A stretch of DNA of 64,000 bases, taken from the NCBI RefSeq assembly GCF_002356335.1, contig NZ_AP018165.1:62001-126000 (forward strand), read 5' to 3'. Below the pieces are notes generated by a model that worked only from the letters and a program-made list of their open reading frames with translations, did not search any database and was not told the origin of the DNA. Made by a program: the position numbers and the translations under genes. This document shows, one piece after another, positions 1 through 8,864 of the stretch (its first letter is position 1; the number at the start of each line of letters is the position of its first letter). The DNA comes from [Mycobacterium] stephanolepidis (lineage in GTDB: Bacteria; Actinomycetota; Actinomycetes; Mycobacteriales; Mycobacteriaceae).

Positions 1-513
<513 letters not shown>

Positions 514-519
514 CCGAGC

Positions 520-906
520 TCAGCCGGCCATGAACTCGTCGTACGCCGAGGCTAGGCCCGGCGGCAGCACGGTGACATTGCATTCGCGCTGGGCGTCACC
601 GATCGGGGACAGGATGCCGCGGAGATCGTGGTACTCGCCGGGGTTGGCAGTGAAGTACGCGCGGATGTTCGCGGCGGCCTGGGCGCGCGGTTGGTCGGGC
701 GCGGCGTCGAGCACCGCCCGTGCTCCTGGGTGATTGTCGAGGTATCCGCGGGCGGCGATTGTTGTCGAGCCGACGGTGTCGGAGAGCCGCTCGCGGCTAC
801 AGTCCGGCGCGGCCGAAGCCGTGGGCAATATGGCAGTCGCGGTGATGAACCCGAGCACACCGGCGGTGCTGGTGGCCCGGCGAATGAGGGTGTGGGAGAG
901 CGTCAT
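520..906 (-). CDS. Secreted hemophore-like haem-binding protein
   Basis: The product is 128 residues, beginning at an ATG preceded by a good ribosome site (GAAGGA). Residues 1-32 form a Sec signal peptide (MTLSHTLIRR, a hydrophobic core, then ASAA). The mature part starts APDCS, has a second Cys near QRECN, and contains the DNHPGARAVLDAA and AYFTANPGEYHDL helices typical of the mycobacterial haem-binding (hemophore) family related to Rv0203. Such proteins sit outside the membrane and hand haem to membrane importers. It runs tail-to-tail against the mycothione reductase with only six bases between stop codons, and no haem importer lies nearby. The family call is from pattern recognition; haem binding is inferred. 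Confidence 0.72.
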   Translation of the reverse strand: MTLSHTLIRRATSTAGVLGFITATAILPTASAAPDCSRERLSDTVGSTTIAARGYLDNHPGARAVLDAAPDQPRAQAAANIRAYFTANPGEYHDLRGILSPIGDAQRECNVTVLPPGLASAYDEFMAG

Positions 907-988
907 GTCGATGTTTCCTTCGCTGGGGGCAGTTCGTTGCTGATCCCCGATCCACGCGAGGTATACCCCGTAAACGAGTGCTGAAACA

Positions 989-2239
989 TTAGGAGACGAG
1001 CGGTACCTCCGAGGCGATGAGGTCCAGCAGGGCCGGGTAGCGCTTGGCTTCCTTGTGGTTACCCGGCTTGCCGCTGCTGACCACGCCGACGGACAGCGCA
1101 CGGGCGGGGTCCGCCCATACGGCGATGTCCACCAGCCCGGTGTGCCCGAACGCCGCAGGCGAGTTGCGCCCGAACGGTCCGAACCGCTTAGAGCCCAGCA
1201 TGTATCCGGTCCCCCAGCGCATCGGCATACCGCCGGTCGCCATGTCCGGTCGCAGGCGCCGGGCCGGTGCCGCCGCGGCCCGGATGGTCTCGGGGGACAT
1301 GACCCGCACCCCGTCGAGTTCGCCACCCCGACAGAGGATCTCCGCAAAGCGGGACAGCTCGTTCGCGGTGGAGACGGTGTTGGACGACGGCACCACGCCG
1401 GTGAGGAAGAAGGGCTGGTTCGACATCGGGATGATCTCGTGCATGGTCCCGCCGACCACCGCCCGGAAGGCCGCGCGCATGGGCGCGGGCAATGGCTTGC
1501 CGGTGGGGTGGCTCGGTGCCACCAGCGGTACGTCCTCGGGGGCCACACCGTAGTTGGTCCACCGGAACCCGAGGGGATCGAGGATTTCCGTGGCAAGGAT
1601 GTCGCGGATGCTCTTGCCGGTCGCACCGAGAACGATCTCGCGCACCAACGGCCCCCAGGTCAGTGCGTGATACATGTGCACCAGGCCGGGACGGTAGAGC
1701 GGGCGCAGCTGGCCGAGCTGTTCGCGGGTGTACTCGCTGTCATCCATCCGGGTGACATCCGGCCGGGGTCCGGTGGGTACCGGAATGCCCGCGCTGTGGG
1801 TCATCACATGGCGGATGGTGATGCGATCCTTGCCGCGGCTGGTGAAGGTGGGCAGGTACTCGCAGACACGGTCGTCGAGCGAGAGCGCACCGCGTTCGAT
1901 GAGCAGATGGACCACCGTCGTCGAGACGGCCTTGGCGGCCGAGTACACGCAAAACGGTGTGTTGGTGGTGACGGGGATCTTCTCGGCATCGGCCGGATCG
2001 GTGGGCGCGTTACCCCAACCATGCCCGATGGCACGGTTGAGGATCACTTTTCCCTTGTGCCGCAAACACACCTGGATCGCCGGGTGCATACCCGCCTGAT
2101 ACCAGTGCCGGGCCGCCTGCCAAATGCGCTCAACGGCGGCCGGGTCGATCTCGGAGTGGTCCTCGGCCTGATCGCCGCTGCCGATGTTCGTCACCGAGTC
2201 CAGGTCGGCCGGAACCCGTATGCGTCCGTCGTCAGTCAT
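989..2239 (-). CDS. Beta-lactamase-fold serine hydrolase (LipE-like esterase)
   Basis: This 416-residue protein has the class C beta-lactamase/penicillin-binding fold. The nucleophile motif SAAK is at residues 100-103. The second motif is Y190-H-A instead of YxN, and near the C-terminus HTG (in FGHTGLVDIAVW) replaces KTG. Those replacements are usual in mycobacterial esterases of this family such as LipE (Rv3775, about 415 residues), so hydrolysis of short acyl esters is more likely than beta-lactam cleavage. There is no signal peptide, so it is probably cytosolic. It lies downstream of the acyl-CoA dehydrogenase on the same strand, separated by a palindromic repeat. Confidence 0.8.
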   Translation of the reverse strand: MTDDGRIRVPADLDSVTNIGSGDQAEDHSEIDPAAVERIWQAARHWYQAGMHPAIQVCLRHKGKVILNRAIGHGWGNAPTDPADAEKIPVTTNTPFCVYSAAKAVSTTVVHLLIERGALSLDDRVCEYLPTFTSRGKDRITIRHVMTHSAGIPVPTGPRPDVTRMDDSEYTREQLGQLRPLYRPGLVHMYHALTWGPLVREIVLGATGKSIRDILATEILDPLGFRWTNYGVAPEDVPLVAPSHPTGKPLPAPMRAAFRAVVGGTMHEIIPMSNQPFFLTGVVPSSNTVSTANELSRFAEILCRGGELDGVRVMSPETIRAAAAPARRLRPDMATGGMPMRWGTGYMLGSKRFGPFGRNSPAAFGHTGLVDIAVWADPARALSVGVVSSGKPGNHKEAKRYPALLDLIASEVPLVS

Positions 2240-2252
2240 GATGCCCTTTCAC

Positions 2253-2308
2253 CGAGTGGGAATCTCACAAGGAAATTCCGATCAAACGCCTCGCCAGATT
2301 CCCATTCG
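2253..2308. repeat. 56-bp palindromic repeat, copy A (imperfect)
   Basis: The element starts CGAGTGGGAATCT and ends with nearly the reverse complement, AGATTCCCATTCG. It is the same length and shares both ends with copy B at 15504-15559, but its inner stem has decayed. It lies between two genes on the minus strand, where a transcript would form a weak hairpin. Confidence 0.65.
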
Positions 2309-2334
2309 ACGGTAGCGGCCCGGGCGGGGTCGGA

Positions 2335-3480
2335 TCAGAAGCCCAGGTCGCGACCGATGAGCTCCTTCATGATCTCGTTGGAACCGGCCCAGATCTTGGT
2401 GACGCGCGCGTCCATCCAGGCCCGCGCGACGCGGTATTCCTTCATGTACCCGTAGCCGCCGTGCAGCTGCACGCAGGCGTCGATGACCTCGTTCTGCACT
2501 TGAGAGGACCACCACTTGGCCTTCGCGGCATCGATCGCCGAGAGCTCACCCTTGCTGTGCGCGAGCACACCCTGATCGACATACACCTGCGCCGCTTCGA
2601 GTTTGGTGACGAGCTCGGCGATGAGGAACTTGTTGTACTGCAGGCTGCCGATCTGCTGACCGAACGCCTTGCGCTCCTTGGCGTACTCGATCGTCTCCTC
2701 GAGCACCGCGGCCGCGTGGGCGATGTTGGCGACCGCACAGCCCATCCGCTCCTGGGGCAGGCGCTGCATCATCGAGATGAATCCCTGGTTGACCTCACCG
2801 ATCACGTTCTCGGCGGGCACCCGCACATCGGTGAAGAACAGTTCGGCGGTATCGGCTTCCGGCTGGCCCACCTTGTCCAGTTTGCGGCCGCGCTCGAAGC
2901 CGGGCATGCCCTCTTCGACCGCGAACAAGGTGATGCCCTTGGCCTTGAGCTCGGGTGCGGTGCGCGCGGCGACGACCACGAGATCGGCACGCGCGCCGTT
3001 GGTGATGAATGTCTTGGAGCCGTTGATGACCCAGTCGTCACCGTCCTTGACCGCAGTGGTCTTGAGGGCTGCCAGATCGGAACCACCCGACGGTTCGGTC
3101 ATGCCGATGGCGGTGATCATCTCGCCGCTACAGAATTTCGGCAGCCAGCGCTGCTTCTGCTCATCGGTGGTCAGCTCGACCAGGTACGGGGCGACGATGT
3201 CGAAGTGGATGGACATCGAGGAGGCCAGTGCGGCGCTGGAGCGCGACAGCTCCTCCTGCAGAACCGCGTTGTAGCGGTAGTCGCCGGCACTACTGCCGCC
3301 GAACTCCTCGGGCACGTCGAGCCCCAGGTAGCCCTGCTTGCCGGCTTCTAGCCACAGCTCGCGGTCGATGTAGCGCTGCTCGATGAAGTTCTCGGCGCGC
3401 GGCTCGACGTGGCGCTGCACGAAGGCCTTCACGGACTCCCGGAACGCGTCGTGGTCCTCGGTGTAGATAGTGCGTTGCAT
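2335..3480 (-). CDS. Acyl-CoA dehydrogenase
   Basis: The 381-residue flavoprotein is full length for the family. It carries the FAD/substrate signature AIGMTEPSGGSDLAALK near residues 124-140 and FITNGARAD near 158. The usual short-chain catalytic Glu position in the C-terminal helix is occupied by Ala (IWAGSNEI), while Glu244 in LPQERMG sits where long-chain and isovaleryl-CoA dehydrogenases keep their catalytic base. It should therefore take the alpha proton of a long-chain or branched acyl-CoA and pass electrons to ETF. The gene faces away from the B3 metallo-hydrolase and is followed by the LipE-like esterase. Substrate is not determinable from sequence alone. Confidence 0.9.
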   Translation of the reverse strand: MQRTIYTEDHDAFRESVKAFVQRHVEPRAENFIEQRYIDRELWLEAGKQGYLGLDVPEEFGGSSAGDYRYNAVLQEELSRSSAALASSMSIHFDIVAPYLVELTTDEQKQRWLPKFCSGEMITAIGMTEPSGGSDLAALKTTAVKDGDDWVINGSKTFITNGARADLVVVAARTAPELKAKGITLFAVEEGMPGFERGRKLDKVGQPEADTAELFFTDVRVPAENVIGEVNQGFISMMQRLPQERMGCAVANIAHAAAVLEETIEYAKERKAFGQQIGSLQYNKFLIAELVTKLEAAQVYVDQGVLAHSKGELSAIDAAKAKWWSSQVQNEVIDACVQLHGGYGYMKEYRVARAWMDARVTKIWAGSNEIMKELIGRDLGF

Positions 3481-3539
3481 GGTGTTATCGAAGCACGCGT
3501 CTAAATCCGCGTGCTCGGGTGTTCGGTGAGGTGGTAGGG

Positions 3540-4457
3540 ATGGAGATCATGAAACTGCTCGCCGCTGCCGCTCTCGCTGTCCTCGTCGCGGGATGCACTG
3601 CCTCGCCGGAGCGGCCCGAACAGCATGAACACGGGAAAGCGCTGACCGCACCGGTGGCGGGCGACCCGATCTGGACACAGCCGCGTGCGCCCATCCGTGT
3701 GCACGGTGACACCTATTACGTCGGGACAGAGGGCATCAGCTCGGTGCTGATTCGGACCGACGAGGGTTTGATTCTTTTGGACGTGGGCATGCCGCAATCG
3801 GCGCCGCAGGTGGAGGACAACATCCGCACGCTGGGGTTCTCCGTCGACGACCTGAAGTACGTGCTGTCCTCTCATACCCACGTCGATCATGCGGGCGGTA
3901 TCGCAGCGGTGGTCCATGACAGCGGGGCCACCGCGGTATCGAGCCCTGTCGGCGCCCAGTCGCTGCGTGCCGGGCACGTGTCCGCCGATGATCCGCAGGC
4001 CTCCGATACCGCGAACGCCGCCTTCCCTGCCGTTGAACGAGTTCGGGAGATCGCCGATGGGGAGGTGCTGAAGCTCGGAAATGTGGCGGTGACAGCGCAT
4101 TTCACACCGGGCCACACGCCCGGCGGTGTCAGCTGGACCTGGAAATCATGCGAAGGAGGCCGGTGCCTGGACATGGTCTACGCCGATAGCCTCAATGCCG
4201 TCGCCACCGGTAACTACCGTTTTGCGCCCGGTCATGTGTCCAGGTTCCGGCAGAGCATTCAGACGGTGCGCGCGCTGCCCTGCGACATCTTGTTCTCCGT
4301 GCACCCCGAACAAGCCGACGACATCACGAAGTTGAACAGGCTCGTGGCGCAACGTGACCCGAACCCGATGATCGACCCGACGGCGTGCACGACGCTTGCC
4401 AACACGTTCGACGCCAAGCTGGACAAGCGGATAGCCGATGAGCAGGCGGCCCGCTAG
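3540..4457 (+). CDS. Lipoprotein with subclass B3 metallo-beta-lactamase fold
   Basis: The 305-residue product starts MEIMKLLAAAALAVLVAGC, a lipoprotein signal with lipobox LVAGC (Cys19), so it should be anchored outside the membrane. The metallo-hydrolase motif is H112-T-H114-V-D116-H117, followed by H192 in PGHTPGG and H255 in FSVHPE. These are the zinc ligands of subclass B3 enzymes, and YADSL near 215 also fits that subclass. Upstream starts (3519, or ATG 3549) are possible; 3540 and 3549 both leave the lipobox intact. Beta-lactam hydrolysis is plausible but unproven, since related B3-fold lipoproteins can have other substrates. It diverges from the acyl-CoA dehydrogenase. Confidence 0.82.
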   Translation: MEIMKLLAAAALAVLVAGCTASPERPEQHEHGKALTAPVAGDPIWTQPRAPIRVHGDTYYVGTEGISSVLIRTDEGLILLDVGMPQSAPQVEDNIRTLGFSVDDLKYVLSSHTHVDHAGGIAAVVHDSGATAVSSPVGAQSLRAGHVSADDPQASDTANAAFPAVERVREIADGEVLKLGNVAVTAHFTPGHTPGGVSWTWKSCEGGRCLDMVYADSLNAVATGNYRFAPGHVSRFRQSIQTVRALPCDILFSVHPEQADDITKLNRLVAQRDPNPMIDPTACTTLANTFDAKLDKRIADEQAAR

Positions 4458-4561
4458 GCGAGTGCGCCTGCGGTGACGGCGGCATCGTCCTCCGCCATAA
4501 CGTGACGCTGAACACCCGGTGAAGTGGGTTTTTCGGTTTGCGATAGCTACCGTCTTCATCT

Positions 4562-4591
4562 TAGATACAAGTTGTGTCTATTATTCGAACA
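4562..4591 (+). promoter_or_regulatory. GntR operator overlapping a leaderless promoter
   Basis: TAGATACAAGTTGTGTCTA at 4562-4580 is a 9-bp inverted repeat around a central G with one mismatch, a typical GntR/FadR-type site. A good -10 hexamer, TATTAT, lies at 4579-4584, and GTG 4592 follows seven bases later with no ribosome site, which suggests a leaderless transcript. The operator covers the spacer between -35 and -10, so the regulator probably represses itself and the co-transcribed transporter. Confidence 0.6.
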
Positions 4592-5218
4592 GTGGCCATC
4601 TCCGCAAGTGAAGAGGCATATCGCTCGGTGAAGGAGCGCATCCTCAGCGGTGATATCCCCGGCGGTGAGCTGCTGAGCGAAGGCGAGATCTCGGCGCGGA
4701 TGGGATGTAGCCGCACTCCGGTACGTGAGGCCTTCCTGCGGCTCGAAACCGAAGGCTGGCTGCGGCTCTACCCCAAGCGCGGGGCACTGGTGGTGCCCAT
4801 CACCCCCGAGGAACGGCGACACGTCGTTGACGCGCGCCGCGTCGTGGAGAGCGCGGCCGCGGCGCGCATTGCCGAACGGGGCGCATCTCCGGCACTTCTG
4901 TCTGATCTGTCAGCACTCATCGAGGTGCAATTAGGGCGTGCCGCGCAGGGCGATGCCGCGGGTTTCGCGGCCGCGGATGTGGACTTCCACCGTGCGATCG
5001 TGGCCAAGCTGGGAAACCCACTGCTGGAGAACTTCTACGACAGCCTTCGCGAGCGCCAGCGCCGAATGGCGGCCGCCGCCATCGGAGTAGACCCGGTGCG
5101 GGTCGCACGGTCGGTTGCCGGACACCGCGCGCTCGTGGACGCGTTAGCGGCGGGCGATGCAGCACGCTTCAGCGCCGAACTCGTCGAGCACATGAAAGTG
5201 GTGACCGAGCGTGACTAG
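4592..5218 (+). CDS. GntR-family transcriptional regulator (FCD/FadR subfamily)
   Basis: About 208 residues. The N-terminal winged helix (SEEAYRSVKERIL through SRTPVREAFLRLETEG) is a classical GntR domain and the C-terminal half is an all-helical FCD ligand domain with DVDFHRAIV as part of its metal/ligand site. I chose GTG 4592 over GTG 4574 because 4574 lies inside the palindromic operator and 4592 is correctly spaced from a -10 box for a leaderless mRNA. The stop codon overlaps the start of the MFS transporter by eight bases, so both are almost certainly one transcript, with the regulator sensing the transported compound or a metabolite of it. Confidence 0.85.
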   Translation: MAISASEEAYRSVKERILSGDIPGGELLSEGEISARMGCSRTPVREAFLRLETEGWLRLYPKRGALVVPITPEERRHVVDARRVVESAAAARIAERGASPALLSDLSALIEVQLGRAAQGDAAGFAAADVDFHRAIVAKLGNPLLENFYDSLRERQRRMAAAAIGVDPVRVARSVAGHRALVDALAAGDAARFSAELVEHMKVVTERD

Positions 5219-6458
5219 CCGCCTGCTGGCGCCGTGGCAGCGGGTGGCCCTCGCGATGTTCGGAATTGCCTGGGGTGGTAATGAATTCACCCCGCTGCTG
5301 GTGATGTATCGGCAGGCCGGACAATCCGCGGCATCCGTTGACACACTGTTGTTCGCCTACGTGCTGGGCATCATCCCGGCGCTGTTCCTGGGCGGACCTC
5401 TCTCGGATCGCTACGGCCGGCGTGCGGTGATGCTGCTGGCCCCGTTCATCTCGATGGCCGGGTCTCTGGTGCTTGCCCTGGGGGCGCAGCATTTCGCGCT
5501 GCTCTTCACGGGGCGGGTGCTCTCCGGTATCGCGCTGGGCCTGGCCATGGCCGCAGGCAGCTCGTGGGTCAAGGAACTGTCGGCTCCCCCGTTTGATCGG
5601 ATCGGCGCCGGTGCGCGGCGCGGAGCTATGAGCCTGACGGCGGGATTCGCGCTCGGGGCCGCCGTGGCCGGAGCGTTGGCGCAGTGGGGCCCCTGGCCGC
5701 AGAACCTGGCGTTCCTGGTCAACATCGCGATCACGATTCCCGGTGCGGTACTTGCACTCTCGGTTCCGGAATCTGCGGCCGAGCGCGCACCGGGTCGGCT
5801 GGTGGACGATCTGAAGATCCCCGCCGCGCGCCGTCGCCGCTTCCTGTTTGTTGTTATGCCTTTGGCGCCCTGGGTGTTCGGCTCGGCGGCGGTGGCGTAC
5901 GCGGTGCTGCCCACGCTCATCGCCCCGACGCTTCCCAGCGACCGCATCGCCTTCTCCGCCCTGTGTTGTCTGGTCTGCCTGGGCTGCGGTTTCACCGCAC
6001 AGCTGCTTGCGCCCAGGATCGATTGTTCGGGCACCGCGCGGCTCGGCATCATCGGGCTGGCGCTGATCGCCGTGGGTATGGCGTTGGCCGCCGTTGCCGC
6101 ACACCGGCTCACTATCCCGTGGGTCCTGATCGCCGCGTTGGTGCTGGGTGCGGGGTATGGGACGGCACTGGTCAGCGGGCTACAGGAGGTGAACCGGATC
6201 GCCGGGCCCACAGACCTGGCCGGACTCACCGCCGTCTTCTACGGGCTGACCTACCTGGGCTTCGGGGTGCCGATGATGCTGACGATGCTCAGCAGCACGC
6301 TGCCGGTGCTGACACACCCCGTGTTGCTCTGCGGTGGCGCAGTACTGGCGACGCTCTGCATGGTGGTGCTGGCGATGAACTCGCGCACGGATATCCGCGA
6401 AGAGTCACCCCTGCAGGCGGCGGAGTCCGACATAACTCCCGAGCCGGCTCTGCGTTAG
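5211..6458 (+). CDS. Major facilitator superfamily transporter
   Basis: A 415-residue polytopic membrane protein beginning at GTG, overlapping the GntR stop by eight bases. About twelve hydrophobic segments can be counted, with the MFS signature GGPLSDRYGRRAVML between segments two and three (near residues 63-77) and a soluble middle loop around LVDDLKIPAARRRR. The family includes drug, sugar and organic-acid porters and nothing visible fixes the substrate. The hydrophilic tail (residues about 392-415) is Glu/Ala-rich. The tight coupling to a dedicated regulator suggests an inducible importer or exporter for one small molecule. Confidence 0.85.
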   Translation: MTSRLLAPWQRVALAMFGIAWGGNEFTPLLVMYRQAGQSAASVDTLLFAYVLGIIPALFLGGPLSDRYGRRAVMLLAPFISMAGSLVLALGAQHFALLFTGRVLSGIALGLAMAAGSSWVKELSAPPFDRIGAGARRGAMSLTAGFALGAAVAGALAQWGPWPQNLAFLVNIAITIPGAVLALSVPESAAERAPGRLVDDLKIPAARRRRFLFVVMPLAPWVFGSAAVAYAVLPTLIAPTLPSDRIAFSALCCLVCLGCGFTAQLLAPRIDCSGTARLGIIGLALIAVGMALAAVAAHRLTIPWVLIAALVLGAGYGTALVSGLQEVNRIAGPTDLAGLTAVFYGLTYLGFGVPMMLTMLSSTLPVLTHPVLLCGGAVLATLCMVVLAMNSRTDIREESPLQAAESDITPEPALR

Positions 6459-6484
6459 CGGCGAGCCGGATAGGCTCTCGCAGC

Positions 6485-6874
6485 ATGATCATCGCAGGGC
6501 TGGTACTGACGGGAATCGCCGCGCTCATCCACGTCTACATCTTTTATCTGGAATCGATCACGTGGACCAGTGAGAAGACGCGCAAGATTTTTGGTGTGCG
6601 CACACTCGAAGAGGCCGAGGTGACGAAACCTCTGGCCTTCAACCAGGGTTTCTACAACCTGTTCCTCGCGATTGCCATCGCGGTGGGCACGGTGCTGTGG
6701 GCACGAGGCTGCACGTCGGTCGGTGCGACGCTGGTGTTCACCGGCGCCGGATCGATGGTCGCGGCCGGGCTGGTGCTGTTGATCTCGTCGCCGGATAAGG
6801 CGTCGGCCGCGCTCAAGCAGCTGGTGCCGCCACTTCTGGGGATTGTTGCGCTGGCCGTGGGATTGGCGCTCTGA
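6485..6874 (+). CDS. DUF1304 family small membrane protein
   Basis: A 129-residue protein with four predicted membrane segments (about residues 3-22, 50-70, 75-98 and 108-128). The segment ESITWTSEKTRKIFG followed by AFNQGFYNLFLAI is the hallmark of the DUF1304 family, whose function is unknown. It begins 26 bases after the MFS gene and may be part of that transcript. It runs tail-to-tail into the sulfurtransferase with four bases between the stops. Confidence 0.82.
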   Translation: MIIAGLVLTGIAALIHVYIFYLESITWTSEKTRKIFGVRTLEEAEVTKPLAFNQGFYNLFLAIAIAVGTVLWARGCTSVGATLVFTGAGSMVAAGLVLLISSPDKASAALKQLVPPLLGIVALAVGLAL

Positions 6875-6878
6875 TCGG

Positions 6879-7715
6879 CTAGTTCGGATCGGGCCCGGTC
6901 GCGACGGGGCGCTGCGGGTCGTTCGACCACTCCGACCACGACCCCGGGTAGAGGGCAGCGTCGTATCCCGCGACAGCCAACGCCGCGATCTGGTGGGTGG
7001 CGGTGACACCGGACCCGCAGTACACCGTGACGGGGTGCCGTCCGGCGCCGAGCAGCTCGAAGCGCTCGCGCAGTTCGGCAGCGGGCCGGAAGGTTCCCTG
7101 CGGCGTGAGGTTCTCGGCAGTCGCAGCGGACACGGCACCGGGGATGTGCCCGGCACGGGGATCCAACGGCTCCTCCTCCCCGCGATAGCGGGCCGACGCA
7201 CGGGCGTCCAACACCAGGGCATCGGGTGATTCCGCCTGGGAAGCAACCGCATCGGCATCGACCGCGGCGAAGCCGTCCAGCGAAGAGATGGTGATGCCGC
7301 CGGGCTCGGCGACAACTTCTCCCGCCTCGACGGGCCCTCCGAAACGCTGCCAGGCCGGCCAGCCACCGTCGAGAATCCGAACGTCGGCGATTCCGGCGGC
7401 GCGCAGCAGCCACCAGGCACGCGAGGCCGCCTGCCCGTTCCAATCGTCGTAGACGACCACGGCGTCACCGTCGCTCAGTCCCCAGCGCCGGCCACTGGCT
7501 TGGAGAGCCCGGGGCGTGGGCAGCGGATGGCGGCCACGGCCCGCCACGGAGTGGTCGGCGAGGTCGGCATCCAGGTCAACGAACACCGCGCCGGGAAGAT
7601 GACCCTCGAGGTAGGCCGGGCGGCCGTTCGGCTGCATCACGGTCCAGCGCACATCGAGGACATGGAGATCGGACAGGCGTTGTGCGAGCTCGTCGGCCGA
7701 GATGAGCACGTTCAT
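6879..7715 (-). CDS. sseB: 3-Mercaptopyruvate/thiosulfate sulfurtransferase (tandem rhodanese)
   Basis: The 278-residue protein has two rhodanese domains. The N-terminal one is inactive, ending VVVYDDWNGQAASRAWW with Asp in place of Cys. The C-terminal one bears the active loop CGSGVTA, which matches the CG(S/T)GVT pattern of mercaptopyruvate sulfurtransferases instead of the CRxGxR pattern of thiosulfate enzymes. It should transfer sulfane sulfur from mercaptopyruvate to thiols or cyanide in the cytosol. Length and start (MNVLISADELAQRL) fit the smaller mycobacterial paralogue SseB better than SseA; that assignment is from memory. Confidence 0.78.
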   Translation of the reverse strand: MNVLISADELAQRLSDLHVLDVRWTVMQPNGRPAYLEGHLPGAVFVDLDADLADHSVAGRGRHPLPTPRALQASGRRWGLSDGDAVVVYDDWNGQAASRAWWLLRAAGIADVRILDGGWPAWQRFGGPVEAGEVVAEPGGITISSLDGFAAVDADAVASQAESPDALVLDARASARYRGEEEPLDPRAGHIPGAVSAATAENLTPQGTFRPAAELRERFELLGAGRHPVTVYCGSGVTATHQIAALAVAGYDAALYPGSWSEWSNDPQRPVATGPDPN

Positions 7716-7740
7716 GCCTCGACGGTACCGCCGAGGGCGG

Positions 7741-8580
7741 CTACCGCTGCGTACTGCCCGCGTCGACCGGCAGGGCGACCGAGGTGATGTACCGCGCCTC
7801 GTCGGAGACCAGGAACAGCGAGGCGTTCGCGATATCGAGCGGTTGCACCCACGGCAGGTCGAGCATGTTCATGGTCTTGGCAGCGTGAGCGAATTCTTCT
7901 CGAGTCGGTTCCTCGACGTCGGGCCGGAACATCCGCCGTACATGGTCGTTCTGGATCATCGGGGTATCCACGTTGGTGGGATGCACGGTGTTCACGCGAA
8001 TCTTGTGCGGCGCCAGCTCCGATGCCAGTGAACGCATGAGCCCCACCACGCCGTGCTTGGCCGCGACATAGTGCGAGACCCCGACGAGACCGCGCAATCC
8101 GGCGATGGAGCTCACCAACACCATGGAGCCGCCGCCACGGGTGATCAAGTGTGGAATCGCGGCGCGGGTGGTATGCCACACGCCGGTCAGATTGACGTCA
8201 AGCATGGTCTGCCACACGCTTTCACTCATCTCGGTGAGCATGCTGCGCGACGTGATCCCGGCCGTCGCGCACACGATGTCCAGGCCGCCGAATGAGGTAA
8301 CCGCATCGGTGACAAAGGTTTCCAGGGCGCGCAGATCCCGTACGTCGACCACGCCCGGAATGACCCGTTGGCCGTGAGACTCCACCAGATCGGCCGTCTG
8401 ATCGAGGTCGGCACATGTCGCGGGGGGCGTGACGGTGGTGTGCACCGGTGCGCAGATGTCGAGAGCGATGACATCGGCGCCCTCCTGAGCGAAGCGCTCC
8501 GCCTGCGCACGCCCAATACCCCGCGCGGCACCGGTGACCAGCGCCACCTTGCCTGCCAATCGTCCTGTCACGCGATTCAT
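7741..8580 (-). CDS. Mycofactocin-type short-chain dehydrogenase/reductase
   Basis: A 279-residue SDR with the cofactor loop TGAARGIG (near residues 16-23), the catalytic Ser in VSSIAG and YVAAKHG (Tyr-x-x-x-Lys). The insert after the first strand (DICAPVHTTVTPP) and the late PTREEF...LPWVQPLDIANA segment mark the mycofactocin-associated subfamily, in which NAD stays bound and electrons leave through mycofactocin. It probably oxidises a secondary alcohol. Its ATG overlaps by one base the stop codon of an upstream SDR remnant, so it was once the second gene of a coupled pair. Confidence 0.87.
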   Translation of the reverse strand: MNRVTGRLAGKVALVTGAARGIGRAQAERFAQEGADVIALDICAPVHTTVTPPATCADLDQTADLVESHGQRVIPGVVDVRDLRALETFVTDAVTSFGGLDIVCATAGITSRSMLTEMSESVWQTMLDVNLTGVWHTTRAAIPHLITRGGGSMVLVSSIAGLRGLVGVSHYVAAKHGVVGLMRSLASELAPHKIRVNTVHPTNVDTPMIQNDHVRRMFRPDVEEPTREEFAHAAKTMNMLDLPWVQPLDIANASLFLVSDEARYITSVALPVDAGSTQR

Positions 8581-8762
8581 CACACCTTCTGCGTTAGTCC
8601 GGCGTCGACCACCAGCTGGGTGCCGGTGATGTAACGCGCTTCGTCGGAGGCCAGGAACACCACCGCATTGCTGATGTCTACGGTTTCCACCCACGGCACC
8701 GGTAACAGGGTGCGTGCCGACAGGGCTTCGGCGGCGTCGGCCATCTGGCGCAATGTCGAGAA
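8580..8762 (-). pseudogene. C-terminal remnant of a second mycofactocin-type SDR
   Basis: About 60 codons on the minus strand encode the last fifth of an SDR: LPVPWVETVDISNAVVFLA, then SDEARYITG and VVDAGLTQKV. This closely parallels the C-terminus of the intact neighbour (LDLPWVQPLDIANASLFLV, SDEARYITS). Upstream, the open frame continues but no longer resembles an SDR and has neither cofactor loop nor YxxxK, so the first four fifths are missing. The stop overlaps the start codon of the intact SDR (ATGA), preserving the old operon joint. The break lies close to the start of the plus-strand esterase. Confidence 0.75.
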
Positions 8763-8864
8763 CGGCCCGACACGGGTGGCACCAACCCTGCAGCCGATTC
8801 GGCCCCTACGGTGCGCCCCCTCCCCCGCGCCGCGCGAGATGAACTCACCCGCAATGCAATACGC

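Noticed and set aside
520..1626. 368-codon frame extending the hemophore gene upstream
   Set aside because: The extra N-terminal part overlaps the serine hydrolase; the signal peptide and ribosome site place the true start at 906.
1055..2455. 466-codon open frame on the plus strand
   Set aside because: It lies antisense to the well-supported serine hydrolase and contains no recognisable motif; long antisense frames are expected in high-GC coding DNA.
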